Of a DNA stretch of 57,904 nucleotides, positions 32,471-42,668 are shown in pieces. The notes under the pieces are model-generated. The model saw only the letters and a list, made by a program, of their open reading frames with translations, had not been told where the DNA came from and did not search any database. The translations under genes were made by a program, and so were the position numbers. Where the stretch lies: the NCBI GenBank assembly GCA_002077045.2, contig KZ111166.1, positions 6,308 through 64,211 of the forward strand, written 5' to 3'. The DNA is from Rachicladosporium sp. CCFEE 5018 (lineage: Eukaryota > Ascomycota > Dothideomycetes > Cladosporiales > Cladosporiaceae). Each line of letters opens with the position of its first letter. Position 1 is the stretch's first letter.

Positions 32471-33506
32471 ATGTATTCTTTTCGCATCATCTCGTCCTAT
32501 CTCCTCGCCACAAGGTTGCCAATTGGCGTAGGCAGTATCAGTCTTCAAAGTGTTGACAGTGAGACTGCTCTTCTCTGCACCTCGCAGTCTCAGCCCAATC
32601 CCATCGACAATCAACACCCCACACAGATCACAGGCACGATAAATGGCACGTATGCTATCGTTCCGATTCCGTACGCCAGCGCCAGGGCCATCGTCCCATC
32701 GCAATACGCCATCTTGAGACACGCCTATGAGTCGCTGATCCCAAGATGGCCGAAGGACATGTACCCAGCCTACTATGAAGGCCTCTTGGACCACGATGTC
32801 GGTGTTGGGCCACTAAAGATCGGGGATTTCCAGGTCAGCTCGTGTGCCGAGTCGTCTACACGCTCTAGGAATGTGCTTGTCTAATGATTATGCAGCGCTC
32901 TAGTATAAGACTCCCTTTCATCGATCGCCTCGGCGATGGACACACATCGTTTCGGTACACTGGCCCTGTAATGCTGAGCCCGAACAACCTTGTCGCTCTC
33001 GTCGGAGCTAGCGTTGGGAACGACATCCGCGCTGGAACGTTCAAATCTGCTTGCGATGCATATGCCGATGACGGCCACGGTAACACGTTCCTGGAGGGCA
33101 CTGGAGTCGGCAGCAGCAAGGTTGACGTTCGCGGCACATTTCGAGTCACCTCGAGCAAGTCATATGCTTTCAACGTGTACGTCAGCTCAACTTACACGGG
33201 TCAATTCCCCAACGAGCTTCCCTATTGCCTCACAGCTTCAAGAATATGACGAACCAGCCTAGCTTCTCATCTGTCGGCAACTTGTGCGATCACTACATCT
33301 CGCTCTACAACACCAGCGTCACGCAGGGCGTCTACACTCCGGTAAAGGTACAGGGTTCAGTGTACGTCCGGCCTCCTTACTCCCTAGAGAAGACTACTTT
33401 AGCAGCCAGTGGATATCGAATGGATTTGTCCTTCATCGAGACAAACAATGTGCGGTGCGAAAGTCTGAAGGGCTTTTCTGGGACAGGTTCGGGGGACAGC
33501 GGATAA
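32471..33506 (+). CDS. Acetoacetate-decarboxylase-like protein
   Basis: Three exons: 32471-32833, 32896-33176, 33236-33506 (304 residues). The arrangement YAIVPIPYASARAIVPSQYA, then YYEGLLDHDVGVG, then FIDRLGDGHTSFRYTGPVM and a C-terminal IETNNVRCESLKGFSGTGSG resembles a group of fungal hypothetical proteins placed in the acetoacetate decarboxylase superfamily. I identify it from memory of that pattern, so the family call is moderate. Cys residues near 194, 229 and 290 suggest an extracellular form, but the N-terminus (MYSFRIISSYLLATRLP) is only a weak signal peptide, so a further 5' exon is possible. Catalytic Lys not identified. Confidence 0.6.
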
Positions 33507-33850
33507 TTCGCCATTGGAGAAGGTCTTGACGTAGCGGCACAATGCGTACATCGACATCGACTGCAACGATTCACTGATAGATCAACCCTGGGATCATTCC
33601 ATTAGTTTACCATCGATCATCGACGTAGACTAAGAAGGAGGGCGTGGAGCGGAGGGCGCGCCTACAATAGTCCGTGCACATGCACTTCGCGGCTCACAAG
33701 TGACGTCGTCCGGTACCTGAAACATCAAGATGACGAGCAGACATCACCACCATGGCGTGCGTTCGGTAGTTCTGGAGTAGGCAAAGAGCATATGCAGAGC
33801 TCCAAATCGAATAAGTACAGCTCAAACTATCTCTCTTGCGCATTACTTCA
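33507..33850. other. Intergenic region
   Basis: 344 nt between two plus-strand genes; no coding content recognised. Confidence 0.5.
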
Positions 33851-34593
33851 ATGCTCTCACTTCGATCAATCGCAAGAGTAGCTCCTAAAGTTCAACCACT
33901 CCATCTTCCAGTAACCTCAAGGCTTCTCTCTACCTCGCCCTTCCGCCAAGGCAAAGATCCAAAGATGTCGTCTCAACCGCCCAAGCATGAGTTGGTCTAC
34001 TTCAAGGGCCTCACATCCGAAGTGCGAGCGTTTGGGCAATTCCGGAAGGTCTTGCACACTGGCCTATACTCTCAACTGGTCTCTATGGAGATTCCAGTCG
34101 GCGGAGACATTGGGGATGAGGTAAGATTGAGTCAAACAATATTTCTGCAGAGAGGTACCTGATTGTTCATCTGAAGGTACACACAGTTGATCAAGTCTTG
34201 ATCTTTACGAGTGGTGAGGGTAAAGCGACGATAGCTGGGAAGGATCAGGTAAGCATGGGAGCTAGCTTCATGAACGATCGGGGCTGACGGATTGGCTCCC
34301 AGATTGTCAAAGCATCCGACGTCGTGGTAGTCCCCGCAGGAACCCAACATCAGTTCATCAACACGTCCAAGACGCAACCACTGGAGCTCGTGACGGTGTA
34401 CAGCCCAGCTGAACACGATCCCAAGACGGTGCACGAGACGAAAGAGGAGGGCGATGAGGAGGAGGATGCCGGTAAGGATGAGGCACCAGAGTGGAGCCAG
34501 CAAAGTAAGGACAGCAATGAGAAGAACGGACTAGTCAAGGAGAGTGGTGGGCCATACCAGAACGGCGATGATGGGAGGCATGAGAAGAAGTAA
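33851..34593 (+). CDS. Cupin-domain protein with possible mitochondrial leader
   Basis: Three exons: 33851-34120, 34177-34248, 34303-34593 (210 residues). The cupin barrel is seen in GLYSQLVSMEIPVGGDIGDE, then VHTVDQVLIFTSGEGKA (motif 1 with HxxxQ rather than HxHxxxE) and the motif-2 segment VVVPAGTQHQFINTSK. The first 38 residues (MLSLRSIARVAPKVQPLHLP) are presequence-like, and an in-frame Met at 33965 (MSSQPPKHELVYF) gives the compact cupin alone, so two isoforms are possible. The tail of ~60 residues is Glu/Asp/Lys-rich and disordered. Reaction unknown. Convergent with the Argonaute-like gene. Confidence 0.8.
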
Positions 34594-34973
34594 AAGGTAT
34601 GGGCAAATGGGCAATTTAAGTCAGCCGATGTGAGCAAGAAGATTTGTAAAACCATTTTGATAGTGCGACATATAGTCAAGCATTGTAAAGCTGCTGATCT
34701 ACCCATTTCTCTCCCAAAAGGCGAAAGCGTTGCAAATCCCAACGCCAGGCAAGCTCAAAGGCTGCCTCAATCATTAGAGCGCAGAAGCAGCAGCGCTAGC
34801 ACTTTCTCGCCAGCAGCTGGCCTCCTGCTGAGGACTCCAGAAGTCCTCTCAAGAGCAATGCCACCGTATAGTCTGCAGATCAGACTGGCCTGAGCGAAAG
34901 CAGGTCTTTTCGTTCGTAAGTGTCGGTAAGGACTGTGACGGTGTACAGTTTGACTGCTTTCACCAGGATCAGC
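34594..34973. other. Convergent 3' spacer
   Basis: 380 nt between the cupin (+) and Argonaute-like (-) stop codons; no gene seen. Confidence 0.5.
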
Positions 34974-37961
34974 TCAAAGATAGTACAGAGTGTCCTGCAA
35001 GTTTTGGTGGACTGAGCGGAACACCAAAGGACGCGCGGTAGCAGGGCTGGAGCCCACGTTGGTGGTGACACTATGCGACTTAGCAACAGCCGTCACATCA
35101 CTGCCCTGACTGAGCGTGGTATCTCTGTCATCGCTTTTGACAGAGAACTCGCTCCTTGTTGGAGATACATTGGCAGAGATTGTGCCGTCTGGGGTGGAGG
35201 CCTTCAGATGAAGCAGTGCACGCTTGGAGGCGCAGCGGGCGAGATGCGTGGGGATTGGCCACTTGCAAGTGTACAAGCCAAGAGCATCGTCAACCCACAT
35301 CTTCGCAAGGTGATCGATCGTGTCCCCCGATGCTGAGGGTGCCAGAGTATCACTTCCCTCTGTTGGAGGGTACTGCTCGGCACGATTGTCGAAGATGTGG
35401 TTCAGCGTACGATTCATAAGCTCTGCTCCAGCACCAGCGCTTGAAGTCATTGCCGACTTGTAGTGATTGAACGCTTCACCAGCGAGCTGCAGCTTGACAA
35501 ATTTGAGGTTGGGCATGCATTGCGACTGGCTCACATGAAGCGCAGGGACGTAGGAGTCCTCCTCTAGAGCCTCTCCCGTGATGTGGAAGAGGCCCGATGA
35601 GGCAGCGTCAAGATCACTCGCTACAACTGCCTTGCGGGCCACCACGGCTGCTTGAGCGTAGGCCTGACCGCTGTATGCAGAATCGTCGCTCACTCCCACC
35701 CAGAAGACATTCACTTTCTGTGACCATTTGTCAACCGTCAGTCCAAGCGCCACAAACTCGTCTCTGGCCTCTTCTAGCCAAGCACCAGATCGAAAGATCG
35801 TCACACGTTGACGGCGCGAAGACCCAGATTGCTCCGAAAGCAAGGTCTGGAGATGGTTCGCAAGCTGCTGGCTGACGAAGTTCTGATCCGCGTCCGCCAT
35901 TGAATACATCTTAACAAGCGTACTGTAAGTCCTTGACGAAGAAACGTCGCGGGTCGTTATAGCTACGAGCACGTCTGTATCGTCTTTGCATGCGGAGGGC
36001 TTGAGATTGGTAATGTGGATGCCGACTGCAAGATCCAGAGGTTCATCAAGCTGTGACATCGCCTTGCGAGGCGCGAAGACATGCTGCTGACGCTGCTTCA
36101 TACGCGCTGGGATGTGATCAGCAGCGCGCTTCACGCGAGCATCCATGCCTCTCAAGAAATCCCCATGGCCGCCACTGAGAGTACTCTCATTGATGACGAA
36201 GCTTTGGATGCCCAGATCAATGTCGCAGAAAGTCTTCAGCGCGATGTACTGGCTAGATTTACTTGACTTTTCCGACAGATCTGATGGCAGGCAGATGACC
36301 AGGATCACTTGGTCTTTGTCAGTAAGCTGCTTCTCATGCTTTACGACGAAGCCATACAAAGTATCTTGCCAGTGGCCTGCATCGTCAATAATCTGCTCGG
36401 CCTTGAGTGTCAGTAAACCTGCCTTCTCGGTAAGGTTCCGGGAGAGCGTGGCGAAGACAATGCTCGGCCACTTCATCTCGCCAGAGATGTCAGAAGTCAC
36501 TCGCAAGACCACATATGTCGGTGGCTTAGCCAATTTGATCATTAGCGGACCGCCAATATGCGCAGCCCGCTTGATCGATGCCGGCTTAAAGCGCAGATCT
36601 CGCCTCGCAACAGCGCTGTCACTCTGCTCAACAGGAGCAGGCAAGTCCAAACGGATCTTGCCAAGCGCTCTGCCGAGTAGTAATGTCTGTTGCATCCAGT
36701 CGACTTTATTCGGACGGTTGCTGGTGTACGGCTGCAGGGGAAGGATGATGCAGCGCTCTGAAGCACGCCACTGAGGCCGGTACTTTGTGCCGATGTTGAA
36801 GTGAGGCAATCTGGGGTGCACGAGCGGTGGCTCCCCGTTGCGTGCTACTGGAAAATCGAGAGCAATGCCAACATTCGCATCATCAGCCACGATAACACAC
36901 GAGGTCTCACAGCCAAGATCGTCCAAGACCGCGATGTGAACTCCGCGCAGACAATCCCTGACGTTGTCCATAAGCTTCTGAGGAGGCCCATCAATACCGA
37001 GGAATCTCGCCTCTCCAAACCGCGCAATGAGGAAATCTGCGACGGAGCCTGGAGCGAAGAAAAGCTTGCCGACGTAGCGAGGTGCAGCGCCTGGTATGTG
37101 GCGTGAACCAAAGCAAAGGGCAAGACCCTTATCTATCACCGTGCTCGAGGCGGTCATGTCGAAAAGGAGATTGCCTACAAAGCCAGCGTTGCGCCGCTTT
37201 TGGAGCTGCGCCGTGGTGGCAGCTTGAGACACGATCTGGGTATCTCTGACGGCAAGTCTGTGACCGACTTGCGATGGCTTATCAGCCGCACCGACTCCTT
37301 GCTGAGTCGTTGGTGTCAAGCTGACCTCCACCTGGAGCCGATCTAGCTTGTAAGAATTTTGCAGAGAGACAACATTCTCGGCACGCAGATGCGACTGCAC
37401 GCCGGCCTCCCAGCGGATCAAGTCCTGAGCAGAGAAGTCAGATGCGCGGAACATGCGCATACTCACCCAGCGCCAACGATGACGGCGAAGTTCAGTCTTG
37501 TGACTCGTCCATATACGCTTCTCGATCGGGTTGCGGTTCAAGGGCTTGGTGGTCAGCTTGGTGTGAACGGCATCGGAAAGCTTAGCCGACGGCATGCCCT
37601 CGCCGTTCCAAGTGAACACTGCGAAGCTGTACTTCTCGTTGACTGGAGCAGCGATGGTCTGCCGTAGAGCCTCTACAGCTACTCGTTGCGTAGTGAGAGG
37701 CATTTCCCACTCCGAGAGCACCTCAGCATGTTGAGGCAGTGGGATCTGAACATCGCCTGCCCTGGATGCGAGGTACTAAAGGGCAGACTGTTGCGCGAGC
37801 TTCACCTCGCCATGAGCGAACGAGGCATCCTCGCCAATCCTCACTCTCAAGGTCTCAGGTTTAGACAGCTTGGCTTGGAAGATTGTAGGTGTAGTAGTGG
37901 TCGGTGGCTGCAGTGAGATGCTCATTGCATTCGATGCAGGCTGTGGAGTGGGCAGAGCCAT
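34974..37961 (-). CDS. Divergent Argonaute-family protein lacking slicer residues
   Basis: Two exons on the minus strand: 37961-37845 and 37775-34974, with a 69-nt phase-0 intron (972 residues). PAZ-like segment near 360-395: VHPRLPHFNIGTKYRPQW then CIILPLQPY. MID: DQVILVICLPSDL, then YIALKTFCDIDLGIQSFVIN, which keeps the YxxxK guide 5'-phosphate pair. PIWI: the GIDVTHP strand reads GIHITNL; the YRDGVS strand reads FRSGAW; the region that should hold the glutamate finger reads NFVSQQLANHL; the last motif PAYYAHLVAFRAR reads PTHLARCASKRAL. All four catalytic positions (D, E, D, H/D) are therefore changed. The C-terminus NLQDTLYYL matches the usual Argonaute ending. By inference it could bind a small RNA but not cut a target. 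Identity is by motif reading only. Confidence 0.8.
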
Positions 37962-39167
37962 GATTATGACGCTTGGGGCCTGTAAGTGGTCAAGGAGGTA
38001 AGAGATTGGGAGCAGGTTTGGGGGAAAGACGAGTGAAGAAAGCAAGGACGACTCTTGACCAAGTCGTAAATGTTGAGGAAAGGAAACCGGTGAGCTGTGT
38101 GCAGCATACTACCTCATATACCCAGACCATGAAGGCCACACCGCTTGCCTTCTTTGACATGAAGTGAACGCATGGCTCTTTCTCGCCCATGTAAGAAGTG
38201 AAAGGACCGGGGAAGAAGATCACAAGATGTTGGAGGCTTGTAAAGAAGCGACAAAAGAACGCCGGAAAATACAAGAAGGTAGGCGTAGACTTGCAACGGT
38301 GGTCGACCAAAAACTGCTTCACACCGTCTCCAGAACGTACTACTCATTTTGTATCATGTTCCCTTCAAACTTAGTGATGCCTCGGAAGGATGATGCCATC
38401 GACAGCCGAAGGAGGGCCAGACCCGATCCAAAGTCGTAGCATGGACTGCACTGCGGTCGAAGAAGTCGTGTGTAGCAAGGCGACCGTGGATCCGTCCATG
38501 AAGGCGAAGCGGTATTTAGATACATAGCGGCCGTCATATGGACGATTCCGTGAGCCAGTGGTCTTGAATTCGTGTGAGGCAGCGGCCCAGGCCATCAAGC
38601 AATGCCCACCGGACCGCAACTGTTGTGGACGCATAGTGCGCCTCTCTTCCTGCCTTCAAGTCCGATACACAAGATGCGACCATCCAACATGGCCCGGTGA
38701 GCGTGAAATTTAGCCATGAGTCCTCCAGATGGTGACGGCTCATGCATCTAGGCAATATGGTAGGTATCTCAATTGGAGTGTAAGACGTGGTGAAGGGTGG
38801 ACTCAACTGTGCATGCCTGAGGCTCTAAGGCTGACCGGCCTAATATCAACTTCTCGATCTCTAACTCCGTTTGGCCAATTCTGACCTCCTACATCAACGC
38901 CCATCGCTATGGCATGTATACTACAAGCCTACTCAGCTCCGGTCTTGGGGGACTATTTTTGATATCGTGGCCGTGGCGAGGTGCTAGCACGCGGTCATTG
39001 CACACGTTCACCATCAGACTGCACAGTATCGTGGTCGTTGATCAGGTACGTATAAGTAGAGGCGAGTCGCCAGTGCAAGGTGGTAAAAGATTCCCTTCAT
39101 CATCGCTCCTGTTCTACTTTCATACAGGCATCTCCCAAGCCCGATCCGCGCAAGGAATCCAGCAGCC
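37962..39167. other. 1.2-kb intergenic region
   Basis: Head-to-head spacer between the Argonaute-like gene (-) and the dehydrogenase (+). Open frames up to ~100 codons overlap on both strands without recognisable content. Nothing further supported. Confidence 0.5.
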
Positions 39168-40115
39168 ATGGCAAAAGGCCTCGCCTTCCACTTCGACCCG
39201 GCCACGGAGATTCCCTCTCAGAAAGGCAAGATCCTGTTCGTTACAGGTGCGACCTCAGGACTTGGCCGCGAAACGCTCCTTAACCTCGCCGCCCACGGTC
39301 CGGAGCGCATCTACTTCACCGGCCGCTCCCAAGCCTCAGCCGATAGGCTCCTCCAAGATGCCCACGCCAGATAACCAATCGCTCAAGTTTACTTCCTCAA
39401 GATGGACCTCGCCTCGATTGAATCCGTCAAAGCTGCCGCTGCGGAATTTTTTCGTCGCGAAGCACGTCTAGACCTCCTCATGGCAAACGCAGGCGTCATG
39501 GCGTTACCTCCCGGCCTCACGAAGGATGGTTATGAGGTGCAATTCGGCACGAACCATCTAGGCCACGCCGCGCTTATCAACCTCCTCCTCCCGACACTCG
39601 CTCTGACAGCAGAGCAAGGCCATGATACCCGTATCGTCATCCTCTCCTCTGAACTATTCAAATTCATGTCCTCCACCATTTCCCTTTCCAAGATGCACAC
39701 CACGCAGTCCGCCCACGGGCCCCTCGCTCCACAACGCCGCTATGGAGAGTCCAAACTAGCCAATCAGCTCTATGCGCGCGAGCTCGCCCGCCGTTACCCC
39801 ACGATCACTACCGTAGCGATCCATCCGGGCGTGGGCAATACCGGCTTGCAGGACAACTTCACCGGACCGACCAAGATGATGGTGAGAGCGGCTGCTATGG
39901 TGATGCCCATGATGACTGCCGAGCAAACAGCGTGGAACCAGACTTGGGCCGCTACGGCGCCTTTGGGGAGTGGGGAGAAGATGGTGAGGAGTGGAGTCTA
40001 CTATGAGCCGGTGGGGGTGGAGGCTAAGTTGCCGAAGCATGGGAAGGATGATGTGTTGGCTGGGCGGTTGTGGGAGTGGACTGCGACGGAGCTGAGGAAA
40101 TTTGGGATCAAGTGA
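39168..40115 (+). pseudogene. Short-chain dehydrogenase/reductase interrupted by TAA
   Basis: One frame of 316 codons with an in-frame TAA at 39372-39374 (codon 69). Before it: MAKGLAFHFDP and the NAD(P)-binding TGATSGLGRE. After it, in the same frame: KMDLASIESVK, LLMANAGVMALPP, FGTNHLGHAAL, ILSSEL and the catalytic YGESKLANQLYAREL, then HPGVGNTGL and an intact C-terminus. Every SDR landmark (TGxxxGxG, NAG, Ser, YxxxK) is present, so the reading frame is otherwise well kept. No intron removing the stop is apparent. It is a very young pseudogene, a base error or a readthrough case. Homologues are retinol-dehydrogenase-like oxidoreductases with no predictable substrate. Confidence 0.75.
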
Positions 40116-40498
40116 GAGAGTCAGGCTATGGGCTATGGTGATGAGTCGCGGGACTCAGAAAAGGTATATTGATGTTGTTGTCATCGTCGATGGTAGCTGG
40201 ACTGACTGAGGTATACTTGGCACTGGCCTTCTGAGCTTGCTCTTCCTTACCCTTCACTGCTCATTCGCATCCCTCATCAGCAGCGCTCAGTCTCGTATCA
40301 CATCTATCTCACTGCGTAGCGCGTGCTGCCATGAGCTTTTATCTACCAACCACGCCCACTCGTGGAATCATATCGAGCCGAAGTTTGCACAGAAGACGCC
40401 TCTAATATTACCTGATGCATCATACCTCCTCCTCACAAAGCTGCTACACCTACAGAATAAGTATCACGCAGTAGCGGAAGATCAACAGATCATCAGCC
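40116..40498. other. Intergenic region upstream of the F-box-like gene
   Basis: 383 nt with no gene recognised; presumed promoter. Confidence 0.45.
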
Positions 40499-41044
40499 AT
40501 GGAGTCTAGACCAGTCGTCGTCTATAACACCGATACTCAATTTCCACTCTCCCGCCTCCCAACCGAACTCAGGATCGAGATCTACAAATACGTCCTGACC
40601 CGCGAACAGCCCATAACGCCATATGAATCAGCACGGCGAGGCTTCTCAGACTTCATCCGCTACAGGCACGAAGCCCATCCGGCAGCACTCATCCAAGTCA
40701 ACCGACAAATTCGCGCTGAAGCCCAGCTCATTTTCTACAACAGAATGAGCTTCTCTATCGGGCACTGTTTGATCTTCGCACGTTGGCTGTCAACCCTATC
40801 GAACAAGCAGATTGATGCGATTGAGCATATCCAGCTTTGCATCTCGGCGGACATATTTGTTCCAAACGTGGTCAAAGGGTGTGAAGCGGAGTCTTGGGTG
40901 ACGGGGTGGCGGGACAAGCTGCAGCGACTGGGAGTCAAGGAACCGCAAAAAGTGGAGTTTGTGCAGTGGCATACTGGGGAGAGCATGCTTTGGCTTCGGG
41001 GGCGAAAGGATGCGGTGCACGTGGATGCGGCAAGTTCGGCGTAG
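40499..41044 (+). CDS. F-box-like LPxELR protein
   Basis: 181 residues, single exon. The segment FPLSRLPTELRIEIYKYVLT has the LPxELRxxIYxxV pattern of the many F-box-like proteins of Dothideomycetes. ALIQVNRQIRAEAQLIFY, the usual second conserved block (xxLLxVNRQIRxEAxxxFY), follows. The C-terminal third has no known motif. F-box proteins recruit substrates to SCF ubiquitin ligases, but whether this shortened form does so is unknown. The locus at 41371-41905 is a decayed paralogue. Confidence 0.7.
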   Translation: MESRPVVVYNTDTQFPLSRLPTELRIEIYKYVLTREQPITPYESARRGFSDFIRYRHEAHPAALIQVNRQIRAEAQLIFYNRMSFSIGHCLIFARWLSTLSNKQIDAIEHIQLCISADIFVPNVVKGCEAESWVTGWRDKLQRLGVKEPQKVEFVQWHTGESMLWLRGRKDAVHVDAASSA

Positions 41045-41370
41045 TAGCATTGCAGGGGTTCGAGACTCGAACAGGCGAGTAGGAGGTCGGGAGCAAGGAT
41101 AACGGTCACGTCCAGTCGACTCTGACAGATGCATGCCAGATATCGGGGACTAAGCAGATCAGAGAGTCAGCATACTGCAGGCTTTGCCATCATTTCAACA
41201 GACTTTCCACACCATCTCGTTCATTTTTGTCAACCCGTGCTACCATCGCTCGCAAGATGGCAAGCTCGTGCTGAAATGTATAGCCAATACTTGTAATTTG
41301 TATAACATTTGTGAATTATAGCTTTAGTGGAGAAATACCACATCAAGCTCGGCCAGACACTCAATCAGCC
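41045..41370. other. Spacer between the F-box-like gene and its decayed paralogue
   Basis: 326 nt, no coding content recognised. Confidence 0.45.
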
Positions 41371-41905
41371 ATGGCTACATCCATGAGACCCGCCTCTTCG
41401 TCTAGCCCTGCTCAGCCTCCCAGTAGAAATCAAGAATCAGATCTTCCATCTCGTCTTCACGCGCGAGACACCTATGCTTATCTATGCCAAGCTGCGAAAC
41501 GACAACGTAGATTCCACGCAGCACAAGTGCCCAGCCGCGCTCATACAAGTGTGCGAGCAGCTCCGCGCATAAGCCTCGCCAATATTCTACGGTACCACGT
41601 ACTTCTTGGTGGACAGCTGGATCCTCTTGAGGCTTTGGGTGCAGAACCTATCAAGACGTCAGCTGGAATGGGTCAGTAACCTGGAGCTGGAAACTACGGC
41701 GGACATGAAGCTCTTGGGGAAGAGACGAGACCGTACATCTGTACTGGAGTTGTTGGCGATCTACTATCGCAGAAAGATGGCAAGACTAGGCGTGACAGAG
41801 CCGAGGGTGGTCGAGATCGCGCAGTTGCGTACTGGCGAGAGGACGACCGGGACTGATGGGAGCGGTGGAGTAACGAGGTACAAAGCCGTGTACTTCCTCC
41901 GATAG
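41371..41905 (+). pseudogene. Decayed F-box-like paralogue
   Basis: In the frame of 41606-41905, reading back gives LLSLPVEIKNQIFHLVFTRE, then CPAALIQVCEQLRA, a TAA at 41570-41572, then SPIFYGTTYFLVDSW and a C-terminal part that matches the intact neighbour (RLGVTEPRVVEIAQLRTGE versus RLGVKEPQKVEFVQWHTGE). The TAA stands where the neighbour has Glu in RAEAQLIFY. This frame has no nearby ATG; the only ATGs (41371, 41383) are in a different frame, so the 5' end is also damaged. A tandem duplicate that has lost coding capacity. Confidence 0.7.
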
Positions 41906-42668
41906 GAACTGTAGGGCAGCGAGGCTCGCAAAGCTTCATCGACACGACTCTGTCTTCTGCTGGGCACGGCGAGCTGTTCGGTGACTTGGTGGCAGTTCAA
42001 GTGCGTATGTACACGAATGCAACCTCCTGAAATTGTTCCTGTGCGCCGTAACTCCCAATGGTCAAGCTGCTACATCGCGAGCTAGTCCACTCCCTCATGA
42101 CCACCCCATCTCATATTCAGTCGGCATTCTAGTCGTCGTAGCCGGATGGGATTTGCCTTCGTCCTCGGGGTACTGCATCACATCTTTAGTCTGCGTCTCA
42201 CATCCTCCAGACATCTGACCACTCACTCGGGTATGTAAGAGGGATCTGTGATCGCATCGGGTCTCCCAGGCGTTCGCGAAGTGGCGGTACGACAATCTAC
42301 GACTTCATTAGTTCCGTTCAGACTATCCATACCACGCCGTCTCGTCGTACCAATGTAAGAGGTCCCATGCAGCCAATGACTATGCTCCAGAAGATGGCTG
42401 GCTTTGCGCGTGCTGCCCAGTGGATGTATGTTGTGGGAGCGGTCCAGAAGGAGACGGGCGCCATGTCTGCGATCGAGTACGTGCGCTTGAGGATCGATCA
42501 CTAGCAGACGGTAGTGAGGCGTGTTGTGTGTACCGAGTGAGGATGGTGGAGGTGAAGTGCATGGTCGCACAGCTCGACCGCTGCGCGAGTCATGCAAGTA
42601 CGCCGAACAGCTGGCTCCAATGCTCCAACACCAGGAACATTTCGTGTGTGCAGTGACAAGATCATACA
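41906..42668. other. Intergenic region upstream of WBP1
   Basis: 760 nt. Several short open frames on both strands without recognisable content; no gene called. Confidence 0.45.

Noticed and set aside
37776..37778. TAG in the Argonaute-like gene taken as a premature stop
   Set aside because: A phase-preserving 69-nt GT-AG intron ends exactly here, so an intact two-exon gene is the simpler reading.
38371..38806. Overlapping minus-strand frames of 87-90 codons
   Set aside because: Short, mutually overlapping and without any family resemblance.
42420..42656. Cys-rich 78-codon frame upstream of WBP1
   Set aside because: No signal peptide and no regular Cys pattern; likely chance.
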